A stretch of DNA of 64,000 nt, taken from NCBI RefSeq assembly GCF_000158095.2, contig NZ_CM011002.1, positions 3,319,203-3,383,202 on the forward strand, in the 5' to 3' direction. Below, piece after piece: positions 35,898 to 46,236 of this stretch. The position numbers and the translations under genes were made by a program. Origin of the DNA: Roseibium alexandrii DFL-11. GTDB lineage: Bacteria; Pseudomonadota; Alphaproteobacteria; Rhizobiales; Stappiaceae. The notes beneath the pieces were generated by a model, which was given only the letters and a program-made list of their open reading frames with translations, ran no database searches and was not told where the DNA came from. Every line of letters begins with the position of its first letter. Position 1 is the stretch's first letter.

Positions 35898-38411
35898 TTA
35901 TTCGGCCGCAGCCTGATCAGCCAGATCCGGATGCGCTGGGAAGACGCAGGTCACAGTCGTGCCCTTGCCGACGACGCTGTCGATGTCGACGGTTCCGCCG
36001 TGAAGCTCGACGAAGCTTTTGACGATGGCAAGGCCGAGGCCTGCGCCCTGGCGGCGAGCACCCGTGTCATGACCGACAAAACGATTGAAGACCTGGGTTA
36101 GAATTTCCGCAGGGATGCCGAGACCATGGTCCTGAACAACAAAGGTCACCTTGTCGTCGTCCCTGTCGCAGCTGATATCGACAACGCCGTCGGGCTCAGA
36201 ATACCGCACGGCATTGGAGATGAGATTGAACAGGACCTGACGCAGGCGTTTCTCGTCCGCAATCATATTGCCGATGTTGTCCGGAACCTGGGTCCTGAGA
36301 TTGATTCGTGCTTCGGCGATCCGGTCTTTCAAGCCTTCGACTGCCGCTTCAACGGTGCTTGCAAGATCCACTTCGCGCAGATCCAGCTCCATAATCCCGG
36401 CATCGAGCGTCGCAAGATCAAGAATGTCGTTGATGATGGCAAGAAGCGCCGATGAGGAAGACTGGATGTAATCGGCGTATTCGCCCTGTTTTTCGGTGAG
36501 ATCGCCAAACTTCGGATCTGCCAGAAGCTGCGCAAATCCGATGATATTGGTCAATGGCGAACGGAGCTCGTAGGAGACGTGCTGGATGAATGCGTTCTTG
36601 ATCTGGTCAGCCTGTTCAAGCGCTTCGTTCTTTTCAAGGAGCGCCCGCTCCACATTCACACTGTCGGTCACGTCTACGAACGTGACAAGGGTCCCACCAT
36701 CTGGAAGGGGCACCGTTGCATAGTCCAGCACTGCACCATTGTGGCGCTCCAATCGGCTGACATTCTGTGTTCTGTTGTCGACCAAGCCAGTTACACTGCT
36801 GGCGAGTTGCTCCCAAGCCGTTTTCTCATAATCGTTCAACGCGCACGCGCTGACCACTTCATTGACATGCGGGAACCTGGAAAGCTGTTCTTCTTCGAGA
36901 TCCCAGATCCGGCCAAAAGCCGGGTTCCAAAGCCGCAATTTTCCGTCAGACCCGAACACTGCGACGGCTTCAGACAAGTTGTCCAGCGTTTCACCCTGAA
37001 CTCGCGTCAGGGCGTTGTAGCGGCTTTCAAGATCCAGCTGCTCAGTGACGTTCTCATAAATATAGGTCACACCGCCTTGCGGATGCGGGTTTGCGATCAC
37101 ACGCAGGGTGCGGCCGTCCGGCAAATGCCACCAGCTCTCACGTGCTTCGAGCGACTGATAGCCTTCCAGCATCTTGTTGCGCCAGCCGCGGTAATCCGCC
37201 TGTTCGGGCAACTTCCGAGCGGCCCGCAGGGCGTCAAGGACCGCACCATCTTCCGGATGGCTTTCCAGAAGGGCCGGATCAAGATCCCAAAGCTGACGGA
37301 AGGCAGCATTATAGAACTGCAGCTTCCGGTCGCCGCTATAAATGGCAACAGCGGCGGCCAGTTGATCCAGTGTCCGGCCATGAAACTCTTCTGCACGGCC
37401 AAGTTCTTTTTGCGCCTGTTCCAGTTCGCTGATGTCCACGGCAATACCGGCACCGCCGACATTCGCGTTGACATCGGTGATTTCGAACACCCGGCGCTGG
37501 CCGGATGCAACGATTGGAATGCGCGCACTGAAACAGCCATCTTCGTTTCGCTGAACAGCCATTGCAGTGCGGGCAGCAGCATCGAGGAAGGTTGCCCCTT
37601 CTTTGACTGCCGCCTGCGCATCGGGCATCTCGACAGCTTCTGCATAAGCATCATTTGCCCAGATTACATTGCCCTCGGCATCCCGTTGCCAAGCAGGGGC
37701 CGGCATGGCGTCGAGCAGCGCATGCAACATGTGCAGCTCACCGGAGATCTTTGCGTTGCGGGTTTGAAGTTCAGCCTGCGCCTGGCGCTCACCCGTGAGA
37801 TCCCGGAGCCGTAACACCACCGCACCGCCGGTCGTGCGGCCCAGCGCTTCCACGTAACTGCCAGTCCGGGTTTTGAGAGTAGTGTTGAACGTTTCGCCTG
37901 TGCGGAACAGAAGGTCCAGATGACGCTCAAGATCGCCTGCGCATTTTGCAGTCAGCCAACTGCCGAAAGCCAGCAGCTGAGCCGGTGGACGCGGAACACC
38001 TGACTTTTCAGGAAGAATGCCCCAGATCTGCGGCATCGCGCCATTGCCCGTCCATACGATGACGCGCTGCTCATCTGTATTCAGCATGGTTTCAAGGCGA
38101 TCGACGCGGAATTTGAGATCGCGCTTCTCCTGTTCAAGCGCCTCTGTCAATTGGCCGGATTGAGCGCGGTGGCGCACCAAAGCAATAGCAGCCGTGACTG
38201 CAAAAGCGCACATGCCGCCAAGGGCGCCAAACATGACCATCGTGTCGGGATTTATTGCAGCAAGTGTGCCGGAGATAAAATCCGCTGCCGCAGCAGGGCT
38301 GCCAGACAGAGCCATCGCCAATCCCGACACACTGCCGAGTTTGATCGTTTTAAGACTCCAATCCTGCCACGTCGTGCGGCCTCGCACGCCGTTTCCGCTG
38401 CCTTCCGGCAT
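35898..38411 (-). CDS. PAS-domain sensor histidine kinase
   Basis: An 837-residue membrane-linked sensor kinase. One transmembrane segment (about 57-80) is followed by a short coiled coil and then PAS-like domains at about 100-205, 225-330, 345-460 and 475-590. The dimerization/phosphoacceptor helix has His611 in FIQHVSYELRSPLTNIIGF, and the ATPase domain shows N, DHGLGIP and GAGLGLAIVKS boxes. No response regulator is adjacent, so partner unknown. It sits 13 bases upstream of the TsaE-AmgK gene in an apparent operon running to addA. Confidence 0.88.
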   Translation of the reverse strand: MPEGSGNGVRGRTTWQDWSLKTIKLGSVSGLAMALSGSPAAAADFISGTLAAINPDTMVMFGALGGMCAFAVTAAIALVRHRAQSGQLTEALEQEKRDLKFRVDRLETMLNTDEQRVIVWTGNGAMPQIWGILPEKSGVPRPPAQLLAFGSWLTAKCAGDLERHLDLLFRTGETFNTTLKTRTGSYVEALGRTTGGAVVLRLRDLTGERQAQAELQTRNAKISGELHMLHALLDAMPAPAWQRDAEGNVIWANDAYAEAVEMPDAQAAVKEGATFLDAAARTAMAVQRNEDGCFSARIPIVASGQRRVFEITDVNANVGGAGIAVDISELEQAQKELGRAEEFHGRTLDQLAAAVAIYSGDRKLQFYNAAFRQLWDLDPALLESHPEDGAVLDALRAARKLPEQADYRGWRNKMLEGYQSLEARESWWHLPDGRTLRVIANPHPQGGVTYIYENVTEQLDLESRYNALTRVQGETLDNLSEAVAVFGSDGKLRLWNPAFGRIWDLEEEQLSRFPHVNEVVSACALNDYEKTAWEQLASSVTGLVDNRTQNVSRLERHNGAVLDYATVPLPDGGTLVTFVDVTDSVNVERALLEKNEALEQADQIKNAFIQHVSYELRSPLTNIIGFAQLLADPKFGDLTEKQGEYADYIQSSSSALLAIINDILDLATLDAGIMELDLREVDLASTVEAAVEGLKDRIAEARINLRTQVPDNIGNMIADEKRLRQVLFNLISNAVRYSEPDGVVDISCDRDDDKVTFVVQDHGLGIPAEILTQVFNRFVGHDTGARRQGAGLGLAIVKSFVELHGGTVDIDSVVGKGTTVTCVFPAHPDLADQAAAE

Positions 38412-38570
38412 TCCAAGATCCCCTTACACCGCCTTCGCCCGCTAAATTTAACGGGATGCAGCCCCCGATTATTGGGAGCAAATCAAAGACATCCGCCTTC
38501 TGGCCTCTGATTCGCTAAAACCATAACCTTTTTGAGAATCGCGCAGAAGAGTCCCTTGCTGAAAAGTTAA

Positions 38571-38597
38571 CAGGACCCTTCAAATTGAAGGGTCCTG
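38571..38597 (-). terminator. Terminator of ahcY
   Basis: A perfect 13-bp stem (CAGGACCCTTCAA / TTGAAGGGTCCTG) around a single central base, followed leftward by TTAACTTTTC and bordered on the other side by TTTTTTT on the + strand. It sits between the leftward ahcY and the PAS-kinase gene. Confidence 0.85.
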
Positions 38598-38661
38598 CAT
38601 TTTTTTGTTCACAATGCCGAATCGCAGGCTTCACCATATGTAGTATGGCGAGGCACAAGAA

Positions 38662-40050
38662 TCAGTATTTGTAGTGTTCCGCCTTGAACGGACCGGACTT
38701 GTTAATCCCCAGATAATCCGCTTGGTCGTCACTCAATTCGGTTAACGTCACACCAAGCTTTGCCAAGTGCAAACGGGCAACCTTTTCATCGAGGTGCTTC
38801 GGAAGCACATAAACTTCGTTCTTGTACTGATCGCCCTTGGTGAAGAGTTCGATCTGCGCCAGCACCTGGTTGGTGAAACTTGCAGACATAACAAAGCTCG
38901 GGTGACCGGTCGCATTGCCGAGGTTTACCAAACGCCCCTGAGACAACAGGATCATCCGCTTCCCATCCGGGAACTCGTACATGTCGACCTGGTCCTTGAC
39001 CGGACGCAGTTTGGTGTTTTTCAGAGCGGCAACCTGAATTTCATTGTCGAAGTGACCGATGTTACAGACGATCGCCATGTCCTTCATGCCACGCATGTGG
39101 TCGAAGGTGATGATGTCCTTGTTTCCGGTCGCGGTGACATAAATGTCGCCTTCCGGCAGAACCTGCTCCATGGTCTTGACTTCGAAGCCATCCATGGATG
39201 CCTGAAGTGCGCAGATCGGGTCGATCTCTGTAACGATGACCCGGGCGCCGGCGCCTGCGAGAGACTGAGCGGAGCCCTTGCCGACATCCCCGTAGCCACA
39301 CACAACAGCAACCTTGCCGGACATCATGACGTCGGTACCGCGGCGAATACCGTCTACCAGAGATTCGCGGCAGCCATAGCGGTTGTCGAACTTGGACTTG
39401 GTCACACTGTCGTTGACGTTGATCGCCGGGAACGGCAGCTTGCCGTTTTTCTGCATTTCATAAAGACGCAAAACACCGGTGGTGGTTTCTTCCGTGACAC
39501 CCTGCAGCATATCGCGCTGCTTGGTGAACCAACCTGGGTTGGCGGCTGCGCGCTTCTTGATCTGCGCGAAAAGAGCTTCTTCTTCTTCGGACTTCGGATT
39601 TTCGATCAGATCCGTTTCACCTGCCTCAACGCGGGCACCGTGCAGGATGTAAAGGGTCGCGTCACCACCATCGTCAAGGATCATGTTGGCGCCGTCTTCG
39701 AAATCGAAGATCTTGTCGGCGTAATCCCAATATTCCTCAAGCGTTTCGCCCTTTACAGCGAAAACCGGAACGCCGGATGCGGCTATGGCAGCTGCAGCCT
39801 GGTCCTGTGTGGAGTAGATGTTGCAGGACGCCCAGCGAACTTCCGCGCCCAGCGCAACCAGCGTTTCAATCAAAACCGCTGTCTGAATGGTCATGTGCAA
39901 GGACCCGGCAATCCGGGCACCTTTGAGCGGCTTGCTTTCGCCGAACTCTTCCCGGCAAGCCATCAGGCCCGGCATTTCGTGTTCCGCGATTTCGATTTCG
40001 GTGCGGCCCCAGTCTGCGAGTCCGATATCCTTGACGATGTAATCAGCCAT
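38662..40050 (-). CDS. ahcY: Adenosylhomocysteinase
   Basis: NAD-dependent S-adenosyl-L-homocysteine hydrolase, about 462 residues, cytoplasmic; closes the methylation cycle by splitting SAH into adenosine and homocysteine. Motifs: [44 protein letters not shown] (NAD fold), NIGHFDNEI and C-terminal [12 protein letters not shown]. The start is ATG 40050 (AGGAAA site); the open frame continues upstream but is unlike the family. A perfect palindrome lies about 180 bases upstream. Confidence 0.96.
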   Translation of the reverse strand: MADYIVKDIGLADWGRTEIEIAEHEMPGLMACREEFGESKPLKGARIAGSLHMTIQTAVLIETLVALGAEVRWASCNIYSTQDQAAAAIAASGVPVFAVKGETLEEYWDYADKIFDFEDGANMILDDGGDATLYILHGARVEAGETDLIENPKSEEEEALFAQIKKRAAANPGWFTKQRDMLQGVTEETTTGVLRLYEMQKNGKLPFPAINVNDSVTKSKFDNRYGCRESLVDGIRRGTDVMMSGKVAVVCGYGDVGKGSAQSLAGAGARVIVTEIDPICALQASMDGFEVKTMEQVLPEGDIYVTATGNKDIITFDHMRGMKDMAIVCNIGHFDNEIQVAALKNTKLRPVKDQVDMYEFPDGKRMILLSQGRLVNLGNATGHPSFVMSASFTNQVLAQIELFTKGDQYKNEVYVLPKHLDEKVARLHLAKLGVTLTELSDDQADYLGINKSGPFKAEHYKY

Positions 40051-40227
40051 GAAAGTTTCCTGCTGTTTGCGCCAGCCTCTGTTGCCAGGCCAACTCGATT
40101 TTGCGCCGCGTTCTGTCGGAAAACAGACCCAGTCGATTGACTGCTGCGCGGCAAGCGGCCGGATTGCAAGCAATGCCACAATCCATTGCCCGGGTTATAC
40201 CCCCGCGCCGCATGTCATGCAATAAAG

Positions 40228-40247
40228 ATATAAAGAATTCTTTATAT
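40228..40247. promoter_or_regulatory. Perfect 20-bp palindrome upstream of ahcY (operator candidate)
   Basis: ATATAAAGAATTCTTTATAT, a full twofold-symmetric AT-rich sequence in otherwise GC-rich DNA, between ahcY and the cfa-like gene. SAM/SAH-cycle genes in proteobacteria can be controlled by ArsR-family SAH-responsive regulators with AT-rich palindromic sites; this fits that picture, but no regulator gene is in the window and the motif match is from shape only. Confidence 0.65.
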
Positions 40248-40316
40248 GATTAAGTCATCGTTAGAATGCAGCTTCGAGACACGGTTTCAGGTCGAACTCC
40301 AAATCGTTCATATCGC

Positions 40317-41615
40317 CTAGCTTAGATAAAGATCTTCACGTGTTGGCGGCATAAGGGAGGGGCCCTTCGTGCGTTTGGTCGACACAGTCTGAAATATATT
40401 CACTGTGCCGCGCTGGAAGCCGAGGGAAACACCCGTCAGATAAGCCAGCCACAAGCGATATTTTTCATCCCCCACTTCGGCAACGGCTGCCTCTTTGGCG
40501 CGCATCAGGTTCTCAGCCCACAGTCGGGTGGTGCGTGCATAGTGCTCCCGCCAACCTTCGACGTCGTGCACTTCAAAACCGTAGGATTCCAGATTGGTAA
40601 GGGTCCACCCGATGTGGTCGACCTCCCCACCAGGAAAAATGTATCTGACGAGCGCCTTATACTCCGCACGCTTGCGCCGGAAGTTTTTGAGGCTTTTTTT
40701 GCCCCGGCGCGTGATCGCGTGATGAAGATAGATCCCGCGCGGCCGCAGAAGACGGTGCACTGCCTGGTAGTATTCCTCGTGATGATCGAGACCGACATGC
40801 TCAAACATTCCTATGGAGGAGATCTTGTCGAACTCGCCCTCCATCTCACGGAAGTCCTTGAGCTCGACGGCAACTTTGCCTTCCAGGCCCTTGGTCTTGA
40901 TCCGCTCGCGGGCGAGAACGGCCTGCTCTTCCGACAAAGTCACGCCTATTGCCGTCACACCATAATGCTCGGCCGCATAACAAATCAGAGCACCCCAGCC
41001 GCAGCCGATATCGAGCATTCGGTCCCCCGGCTTCAGGCGCAGCTTCCGGCAAATCATCTCCAGTTTGTCACGCTGTGCGGTCGCAAGGTCTGTGTCCCAA
41101 GTCTTAAAATAAGCACAGGTGTAGAGCATCTCGGGATCCAGGAAGAGCCGATAGAACTCATTGGAGACATTGTAGTGAAAGGCAATGTCGGTCTGACCGC
41201 TCCCGGACTGCTGAGCCGTATTGCCGCCGTCCAGTTGCGCTTGTTGTTTTTCAGACGCGCGCGGTGCAAAGAACAGCTTTACCGCTGACCCGACGACAAG
41301 GCGTTTGTTAAGACGCTTCAACAGTGTCTTTGATTTGACGGACGGACGCTTGTCCGCGAAATCAAACAGCGAACCACCGCGCGGCTCGACTTCGCCGCGC
41401 GCGTAAAGCTCAAGAACCGTCTTTAAACTGGGTCGCCGCAAAAGCACAGGGATCGCAGTGCCGGAAATGAATAGGCGGAGCTCGCCCTCCTGGCCATTTT
41501 CCGGTATGACCGTTCCATCTGGAAGCTCGAAAGAAAAGTCGGCCCCCAAAGCATCATGAACATGGGCCAGCAGGTCTTTTGTCACCTGCATATTCCGATC
41601 CACAACCGCGTCCAA
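40317..41615 (-). CDS. Cyclopropane-fatty-acyl-phospholipid synthase family methyltransferase
   Basis: A SAM-dependent methyltransferase of roughly 430 residues in the CFA synthase (Cfa) family. An N-terminal lipid-binding region (FADKRPSVKS, KRLVVGSAVKLFFAPR) precedes the methyltransferase domain with ACYFKTWDTDL-like AYFKTWDTDLATAQ, MLDIGCGWGAL and SSIGMFEHVG. It would add a methylene or methyl group to unsaturated acyl chains in the membrane. Start uncertain: TTG at 41615 with a GGAGG site is preferred; ATG at 41591 is an alternative. Just downstream of ptsH on the same strand. Confidence 0.85.
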   Translation of the reverse strand: MDAVVDRNMQVTKDLLAHVHDALGADFSFELPDGTVIPENGQEGELRLFISGTAIPVLLRRPSLKTVLELYARGEVEPRGGSLFDFADKRPSVKSKTLLKRLNKRLVVGSAVKLFFAPRASEKQQAQLDGGNTAQQSGSGQTDIAFHYNVSNEFYRLFLDPEMLYTCAYFKTWDTDLATAQRDKLEMICRKLRLKPGDRMLDIGCGWGALICYAAEHYGVTAIGVTLSEEQAVLARERIKTKGLEGKVAVELKDFREMEGEFDKISSIGMFEHVGLDHHEEYYQAVHRLLRPRGIYLHHAITRRGKKSLKNFRRKRAEYKALVRYIFPGGEVDHIGWTLTNLESYGFEVHDVEGWREHYARTTRLWAENLMRAKEAAVAEVGDEKYRLWLAYLTGVSLGFQRGTVNIFQTVSTKRTKGPSLMPPTREDLYLS

Positions 41616-41661
41616 CTTGCCCTCCAACTCAATGGTCAAACCTTGCAGTGTGTCGAGACAG

Positions 41662-41931
41662 TCAGTCTTCTTCCCCGAACCCGCTTTCAACCAAATCCGT
41701 GATGGCCTCAAGCGCGGGTTCGGCTTGCACGCCGCTTGTACGGACCTTGATGCAACAGCCAGGGCTGGCAGCAAGCATCATGAGACCCATGATCGAGGTG
41801 CCCCCCACTGTCTGCCCGTCTCTTGAAACCTTCACGTCGGCGTCGAAGGTCTCAACCAGTTTTACCAATTTTGCCGATGCCCGGGCATGCAAGCCGCGCC
41901 GATTTACAATCGTCAGGTCTTTTTCCAACAC
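41662..41931 (-). CDS. ptsH: Phosphocarrier protein HPr
   Basis: An 89-residue PTS phosphocarrier. Active-site His15 in GLHARASAK and the regulatory Ser46 in VGGTSIMGLMML are both present, so it can be a target of the HPr kinase encoded upstream. In this group HPr acts in an incomplete regulatory PTS rather than sugar uptake. Confidence 0.95.
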   Translation of the reverse strand: MLEKDLTIVNRRGLHARASAKLVKLVETFDADVKVSRDGQTVGGTSIMGLMMLAASPGCCIKVRTSGVQAEPALEAITDLVESGFGEED

Positions 41932-41952
41932 GCTTTTCGCGTCCTGTTCTTG

Positions 41953-42357
41953 TTAATTCTGTCCCGACAGCACCTGGCTCGCGACGGAGATATATTTTTG
42001 TCCGGCCTGCCGCGCCTCGTCAACAGCTTGCGGGAGCTCGCGATCAGCACGAACGCTGGCCAGTTTGATCAGCATCGGCAGATTTACACCTGCGACGACT
42101 TCGACGGACTTGCTGTCCATTACCGAGATCGCAAGGTTGGACGGTGTGCCACCGAACATGTCTGTGAGAAGAACCACGCCTTTGCCTGTATTTGCGGCAT
42201 CGACCGCCGCCAAAATGTCCTGCCGGCGCTGTTCCATATCGTCATCCGGACCAATGGAGATCGTCTCGACTTGCTCCTGTGGGCCAACAACATGCTCCAG
42301 TGCTGCCTTGAATTCTTCAGCGAGGCGCCCGTGAGTGACGAGGACAAGTCCAATCAT
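41953..42357 (-). CDS. PTS EIIA component, mannose family
   Basis: A 134-residue EIIA(Man)-type domain with the phosphoacceptor His9 in LVLVTHGRLAEEF and the LTDMFGGTPSNLA segment. No EIIB/EIIC transport components are nearby, so a regulatory role is inferred, as in other alphaproteobacterial PTS branches. Confidence 0.93.
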   Translation of the reverse strand: MIGLVLVTHGRLAEEFKAALEHVVGPQEQVETISIGPDDDMEQRRQDILAAVDAANTGKGVVLLTDMFGGTPSNLAISVMDSKSVEVVAGVNLPMLIKLASVRADRELPQAVDEARQAGQKYISVASQVLSGQN

Positions 42358-42477
42358 ACGTTTAAAAACCCGATCATCGAGATTTGCTTCAGCTCATTTG
42401 AGAGCCGGGCGTTCACCAGCCTGCAGCACTGTCGGCAACCGTATCGCCAGTTGCAAGCAAAAAAGGAAAGGTCCGCC

Positions 42478-42945
42478 TTAAAAATAGTCAGGGCTATCTG
42501 AGTAGAGATGTCTGAAGGCCCAGCGGATCAATCGTACACTCGAAAAAATATCATCTTCGGGGCAGCGAAGGAGCGGGCATACCACGCCCAAAACGGTTTC
42601 CTTATTGTAAGGCTCTTCCGGAAGGCGCTCCACTGCCACCTTCTCACACAAATCAACAATAAGATGGACTTGCGCTTGGGGCAAAAACCTTGCCCGTACA
42701 ATACCGGTACCGCGCACTTCCATCATGCCTTCAAGCACCTTTGGCGGCTCCGCCAGCAATTGCCCAGTTTCTCCGTTCAAGAGCACGCGATCATCCGCGA
42801 CAAGAGCCCCGAAGTGCCCGCGCGATCGTGCCGCCTCGAGAATTGTGTCACTCAAAGACGACTTGCCGCTCCCGGACTTTCCACGGATCAGAAGTCCCTT
42901 GGTTCCGACAACAAGGCAGTTTGCGTGAATGTTGTTGGCTGTCAC
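42478..42945 (-). CDS. hprK: HPr kinase/phosphorylase, short form
   Basis: A 155-residue protein matching only the C-terminal catalytic domain of HprK, the form typical of alphaproteobacteria, which phosphorylates HPr on Ser. P-loop IRGKSGSGKSSLSD, LVADDRVLL and the signature region MEVRGTGIVRARFL are present. Overlaps the chvG stop by four bases. The pairing with sensor kinase chvG suggests coupling of PTS signalling and envelope signalling. Confidence 0.93.
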   Translation of the reverse strand: MTANNIHANCLVVGTKGLLIRGKSGSGKSSLSDTILEAARSRGHFGALVADDRVLLNGETGQLLAEPPKVLEGMMEVRGTGIVRARFLPQAQVHLIVDLCEKVAVERLPEEPYNKETVLGVVCPLLRCPEDDIFSSVRLIRWAFRHLYSDSPDYF

Positions 42946-44765
42946 TTCTTGCGGCCTACGGGCAAAATGATCGTGAACCGGGCGCCGGCTATCCGGTCCT
43001 TCCCGTCTTTGCCAGCTTCAATCCGGTTGGTTGCCGAAATTGATCCGCCGTGTGCATCAATGATCTGCCTTGAGATAGAGAGACCGAGGCCGGAATTGTT
43101 TCCGAAGCCCTCGCCGTCCGGCCTGTCGGTGTAAAATCGCTCGAAAATCCTTTCCGTGTTTTCCGCGCGGATACCAGGTCCGTCGTCGTCCACGGTGATC
43201 TTGATTTCCCGTCCATCGCGGCCAAGATCCACCCGGACGGTGCCCTTCTTCGGTGAAAACGAACGGGCGTTGTCAAGAAGGTTGCTGATCACCTGTCCAA
43301 GCCGGATGTCATGGCCTTGGACTTCGTAAGGTTTGATGCCGGGCGCGTCCGCGACGGTAAGTTTGACCCGCGGGTCCCCCTTGTCGGACCGCTCATTTGC
43401 TGCGTCCGCCATGTTCCAAAGAAGCTCGGCAATATCGATCGTTTCTGATTGCGTCCGGGCAAGTTCTGCATCCAGGCGGGACGCATCGGAAATGTCGCTG
43501 ATCAACCTATCAAGACGGCGGACGTCATGCTGAATGACTTCCATCAGCCGGTTACGCGAATCCTCGTTTCGTGCAAGCGGCAGTGTTTCGACCGCGCTTC
43601 TAAGGGACGTCAGCGGGTTCTTGAGTTCATGTGCAACGTCAGCTGCAAAACGCTCGATCGCGTCAATCTTGTCATAGAGCGCGTTGGTCATTTCACGGAA
43701 CGAGCGCGCCAGATGGCCAATCTCGTCCTGACGGTCGGAGAACTCTGGTATTTCTTCGCGCGACGTCGTTGATCCGGTCCTCACGCGGTCCGCTGCGGCA
43801 GCAAGACGGCGCACGGGCCCTGCAATGGTCCCGGCAAGAAGGATCGACAAGAGGATCGTGACCGTCGCTGCGAACAAGAAGACACGGATGATCGCGATGC
43901 GCTCTGCCCGAACAATGGCATCAATATCACCGCCCTGCGTTGACAGGAGCAAAGTGCCAAGCACGGCACGGAACCGCTGGATCGGAACCGCTACGGAAAC
44001 GATCAGCTCGCCGCGCTGGGATATCCGGGTCACACTGGCCGGAGACCCTGCAAGGGCGGCTTCCACTTCAGGATAGGCTCGGCCGTCGCCCGCGCCAACC
44101 TCCTGATAGAGCGGCAGGTCGCCCTGCTGCATCCAGCGTTTGCTCCACTGCCAGAGCGTATCCCAAAAGCCTTCTTCCTCGACATTGGGTGGCGGCAGAT
44201 CAAATCGCAGGATCTGAGCGCTGGAATAAAGGTGCCGGGAATCCAGGATCAGAATTCCCTCAGGATCGTAGATCCGCGCGCGGGTTTTTGTCGGAGAAAT
44301 CAACCGGCGGAGAACAGGGCCGACACGTTCGGGATTAATTGGAAAGTCGAGGCTTTCAAGATCATCACCTGCCGTCGGCGTGATGCTCTCACCTGCTTGA
44401 AGCTGCAACAAACGTTCCGGATCGACTGTGATAGTTCCTGTATCGACGGTCGCAGAAGCCGCGATTGCACCGGCAATGATCTCGCCTTGCGTAAGGAGGC
44501 TCTGCACCCTTGCATCAATGAGACCGGCACGGAACTGATTAAGATAGAGGATACCAATCACAAGGGCGATGAGACCAACGAGATTGATCGCAATGATCCG
44601 GCGCGTCAGGGAAGACAGCACGTATGTCCCGAAGACCCGGCCCACCCGGCTCAAGAGCCTACGGCGAACGCGCTTCTTGCTCAAACGGCGCAGCTTGGAG
44701 CGCTCCGAACCACCTTCCGGTTCAGAGATCTGCACGTCGTCCAGATGTTCGCTTTCCACCGCCAT
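42942..44765 (-). CDS. chvG: Sensor histidine kinase ChvG
   Basis: A 607-residue membrane sensor kinase of the ChvG/ExoS/BvrS family, which senses acid and cell-envelope stress and phosphorylates ChvI. Two membrane spans (about 58-78 and 290-315) flank a ~210-residue periplasmic domain; a HAMP domain follows, then the phosphoacceptor His379 in FAADVAHELKNPLTSLR and the ATPase N, DDGPGI and NSGLGLSISR boxes. ChvG paired with ChvI and hprK is the conserved order in the group. Confidence 0.95.
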   Translation of the reverse strand: MAVESEHLDDVQISEPEGGSERSKLRRLSKKRVRRRLLSRVGRVFGTYVLSSLTRRIIAINLVGLIALVIGILYLNQFRAGLIDARVQSLLTQGEIIAGAIAASATVDTGTITVDPERLLQLQAGESITPTAGDDLESLDFPINPERVGPVLRRLISPTKTRARIYDPEGILILDSRHLYSSAQILRFDLPPPNVEEEGFWDTLWQWSKRWMQQGDLPLYQEVGAGDGRAYPEVEAALAGSPASVTRISQRGELIVSVAVPIQRFRAVLGTLLLSTQGGDIDAIVRAERIAIIRVFLFAATVTILLSILLAGTIAGPVRRLAAAADRVRTGSTTSREEIPEFSDRQDEIGHLARSFREMTNALYDKIDAIERFAADVAHELKNPLTSLRSAVETLPLARNEDSRNRLMEVIQHDVRRLDRLISDISDASRLDAELARTQSETIDIAELLWNMADAANERSDKGDPRVKLTVADAPGIKPYEVQGHDIRLGQVISNLLDNARSFSPKKGTVRVDLGRDGREIKITVDDDGPGIRAENTERIFERFYTDRPDGEGFGNNSGLGLSISRQIIDAHGGSISATNRIEAGKDGKDRIAGARFTIILPVGRKK

Positions 44766-44797
44766 TCAGGCCCACCTTCAGGTCTGTGGCCTCCAGC

Positions 44798-45496
44798 TCA
44801 GGCCTCTCTGAACCGGTACCCAACACCATAAAGGGTTTCGATCATGTCGAAATCGTCGTCAACCACTTTGAACTTTTTGCGCAGGCGTTTGATGTGGCTG
44901 TCGATGGTGCGGTCATCAACATAGACCTGATCATCATAAGCCGCGTCCATCAGCGCATTACGGCTTTTAACGACTCCGGGGCGTTGGGCTAAGGCGGACA
45001 GGATAAGAAACTCGGTGACGGTCAACGTAACCGGCATGTTGTTCCAGGTGCAGGTGTGACGCTCCTGGTCCATCACAAGTTGACCGCGCTCCAGCAACTT
45101 GTCTGCATCATCTCTTGGTGCTGATGCATCGCGCGGTTGGGCACGGCGCAGCACCGCTCGGACCCGCTCGACCAGCAAACGCTGCGAAAACGGCTTCCGG
45201 ATGAAGTCGTCCGCGCCCATTTTGAGACCGAACAACTCATCGATTTCATCGTCTTTGGACGTTAGAAAAATGACCGGGAGATCGGATGTCTGACGCAACC
45301 GGCGCAGCAATTCCATGCCGTCCATGCGCGGCATCTTGATATCGAAGATCGCAAGTTCGGGCGGATCGCTTTGCAGGCCATCAAGCGCGGAGGTTCCATC
45401 CGTGTAGCTCTGGACCCGATATCCTTCCGCCTCCAAAGCAATCGATACGGAGGTCAGGATATTACGGTCGTCATCAACCAGGGCAATCGTTGGCAT
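44798..45496 (-). CDS. chvI: Response regulator ChvI
   Basis: An OmpR-family response regulator of about 232 residues. Receiver domain with Asp52 in [13 protein letters not shown], switch Thr/Lys in FLTSKDD and IRKPF, then a winged-helix DNA-binding domain ([38 protein letters not shown]). The ATG at 45496 begins [10 protein letters not shown]. Divergent from pckA. Confidence 0.95.
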   Translation of the reverse strand: MPTIALVDDDRNILTSVSIALEAEGYRVQSYTDGTSALDGLQSDPPELAIFDIKMPRMDGMELLRRLRQTSDLPVIFLTSKDDEIDELFGLKMGADDFIRKPFSQRLLVERVRAVLRRAQPRDASAPRDDADKLLERGQLVMDQERHTCTWNNMPVTLTVTEFLILSALAQRPGVVKSRNALMDAAYDDQVYVDDRTIDSHIKRLRKKFKVVDDDFDMIETLYGVGYRFREA

Positions 45497-46236
45497 ATTT
45501 GTCTTCGTCCACTTCCGGAAACGCACCGACGGCGCGCGTCGGTCGAACAGTAACACAAAGCCTTTGGCCTGCTAAATGCGCAAAAATTAAGGCGATCGGG
45601 CCATTTACAGTCTGCAGAGCAAGGCGCGCATAGCCAAGGCAGCCCCTCTGAGGGGCTAAAACTTTTCTCCAGATGGCGGGGATAGCGCAGCGTTACAAGC
45701 CCCACTCCGGAAGCTTGCTATAAAACGCCGAAACACTTTCAGCTGTTTTCCGAGCTCCAAACGCAAATGCTGCCAAATTCAACAGTGACTTCTGTTTGGC
45801 GATCAGGTTCTCTTCTAACTCTGCCTGCCGCTGCGGGAACAAACTGATAGGCGGCAGCACACCGCGTTAATTTAATTTCGCGTGAGCTTCCAATCTCTAT
45901 GCTCTATCGCAGCAGCCTCAAATAAGGCGAGAATGAGATCGCCGCCTCTCGGCACAATCACGTCACAGACCGAAAAAGCGCGTTTCAGCCGCATATACTT
46001 TCGCCTTAACAGACAAGTCGAAGAATTCGAAAGTTTCGTTCTTTTGTTTGCCACCCAAATTAATTAAGCGGCATTTATTCGCGCATTTCAATCGATTAAA
46101 CAAACACATAGCCCTTTGGCCGCCTTGCTGCATTTCTGCGCATCCACTAGGTTCGCAGCCCTTAAGACCGGGTTCAGCATTTGTTAACACTGCCCGGCCG
46201 CTAACAAATAGCTCCCACAACAAGGATCTCGGGATC
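45497..46236. other. Long non-coding gap between chvI and pckA
   Basis: About 740 bases without a convincing gene. It must hold the divergent chvI and pckA promoters. A hairpin AGCCCC-TCTGA-GGGGCT at 45641-45657, with A/T-rich flanks, could end or form part of a small RNA, and a CTGCCG/CGGCAG inverted repeat lies around 45827-45857. Short open frames in it lack ribosome sites or family resemblance. I cannot call an RNA gene from sequence alone. Confidence 0.5.

Noticed and set aside
38767..40140. A 457-codon open frame antisense to ahcY
   Set aside because: Shadow of a certain gene; no domain or ribosome site.
40051..40316. SAH or SAM riboswitch upstream of ahcY
   Set aside because: I could not place the conserved core of either class; only the palindrome is clear.
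45872..46054. A 60-codon leftward frame in the chvI-pckA gap
   Set aside because: No good ribosome site and no family resemblance.
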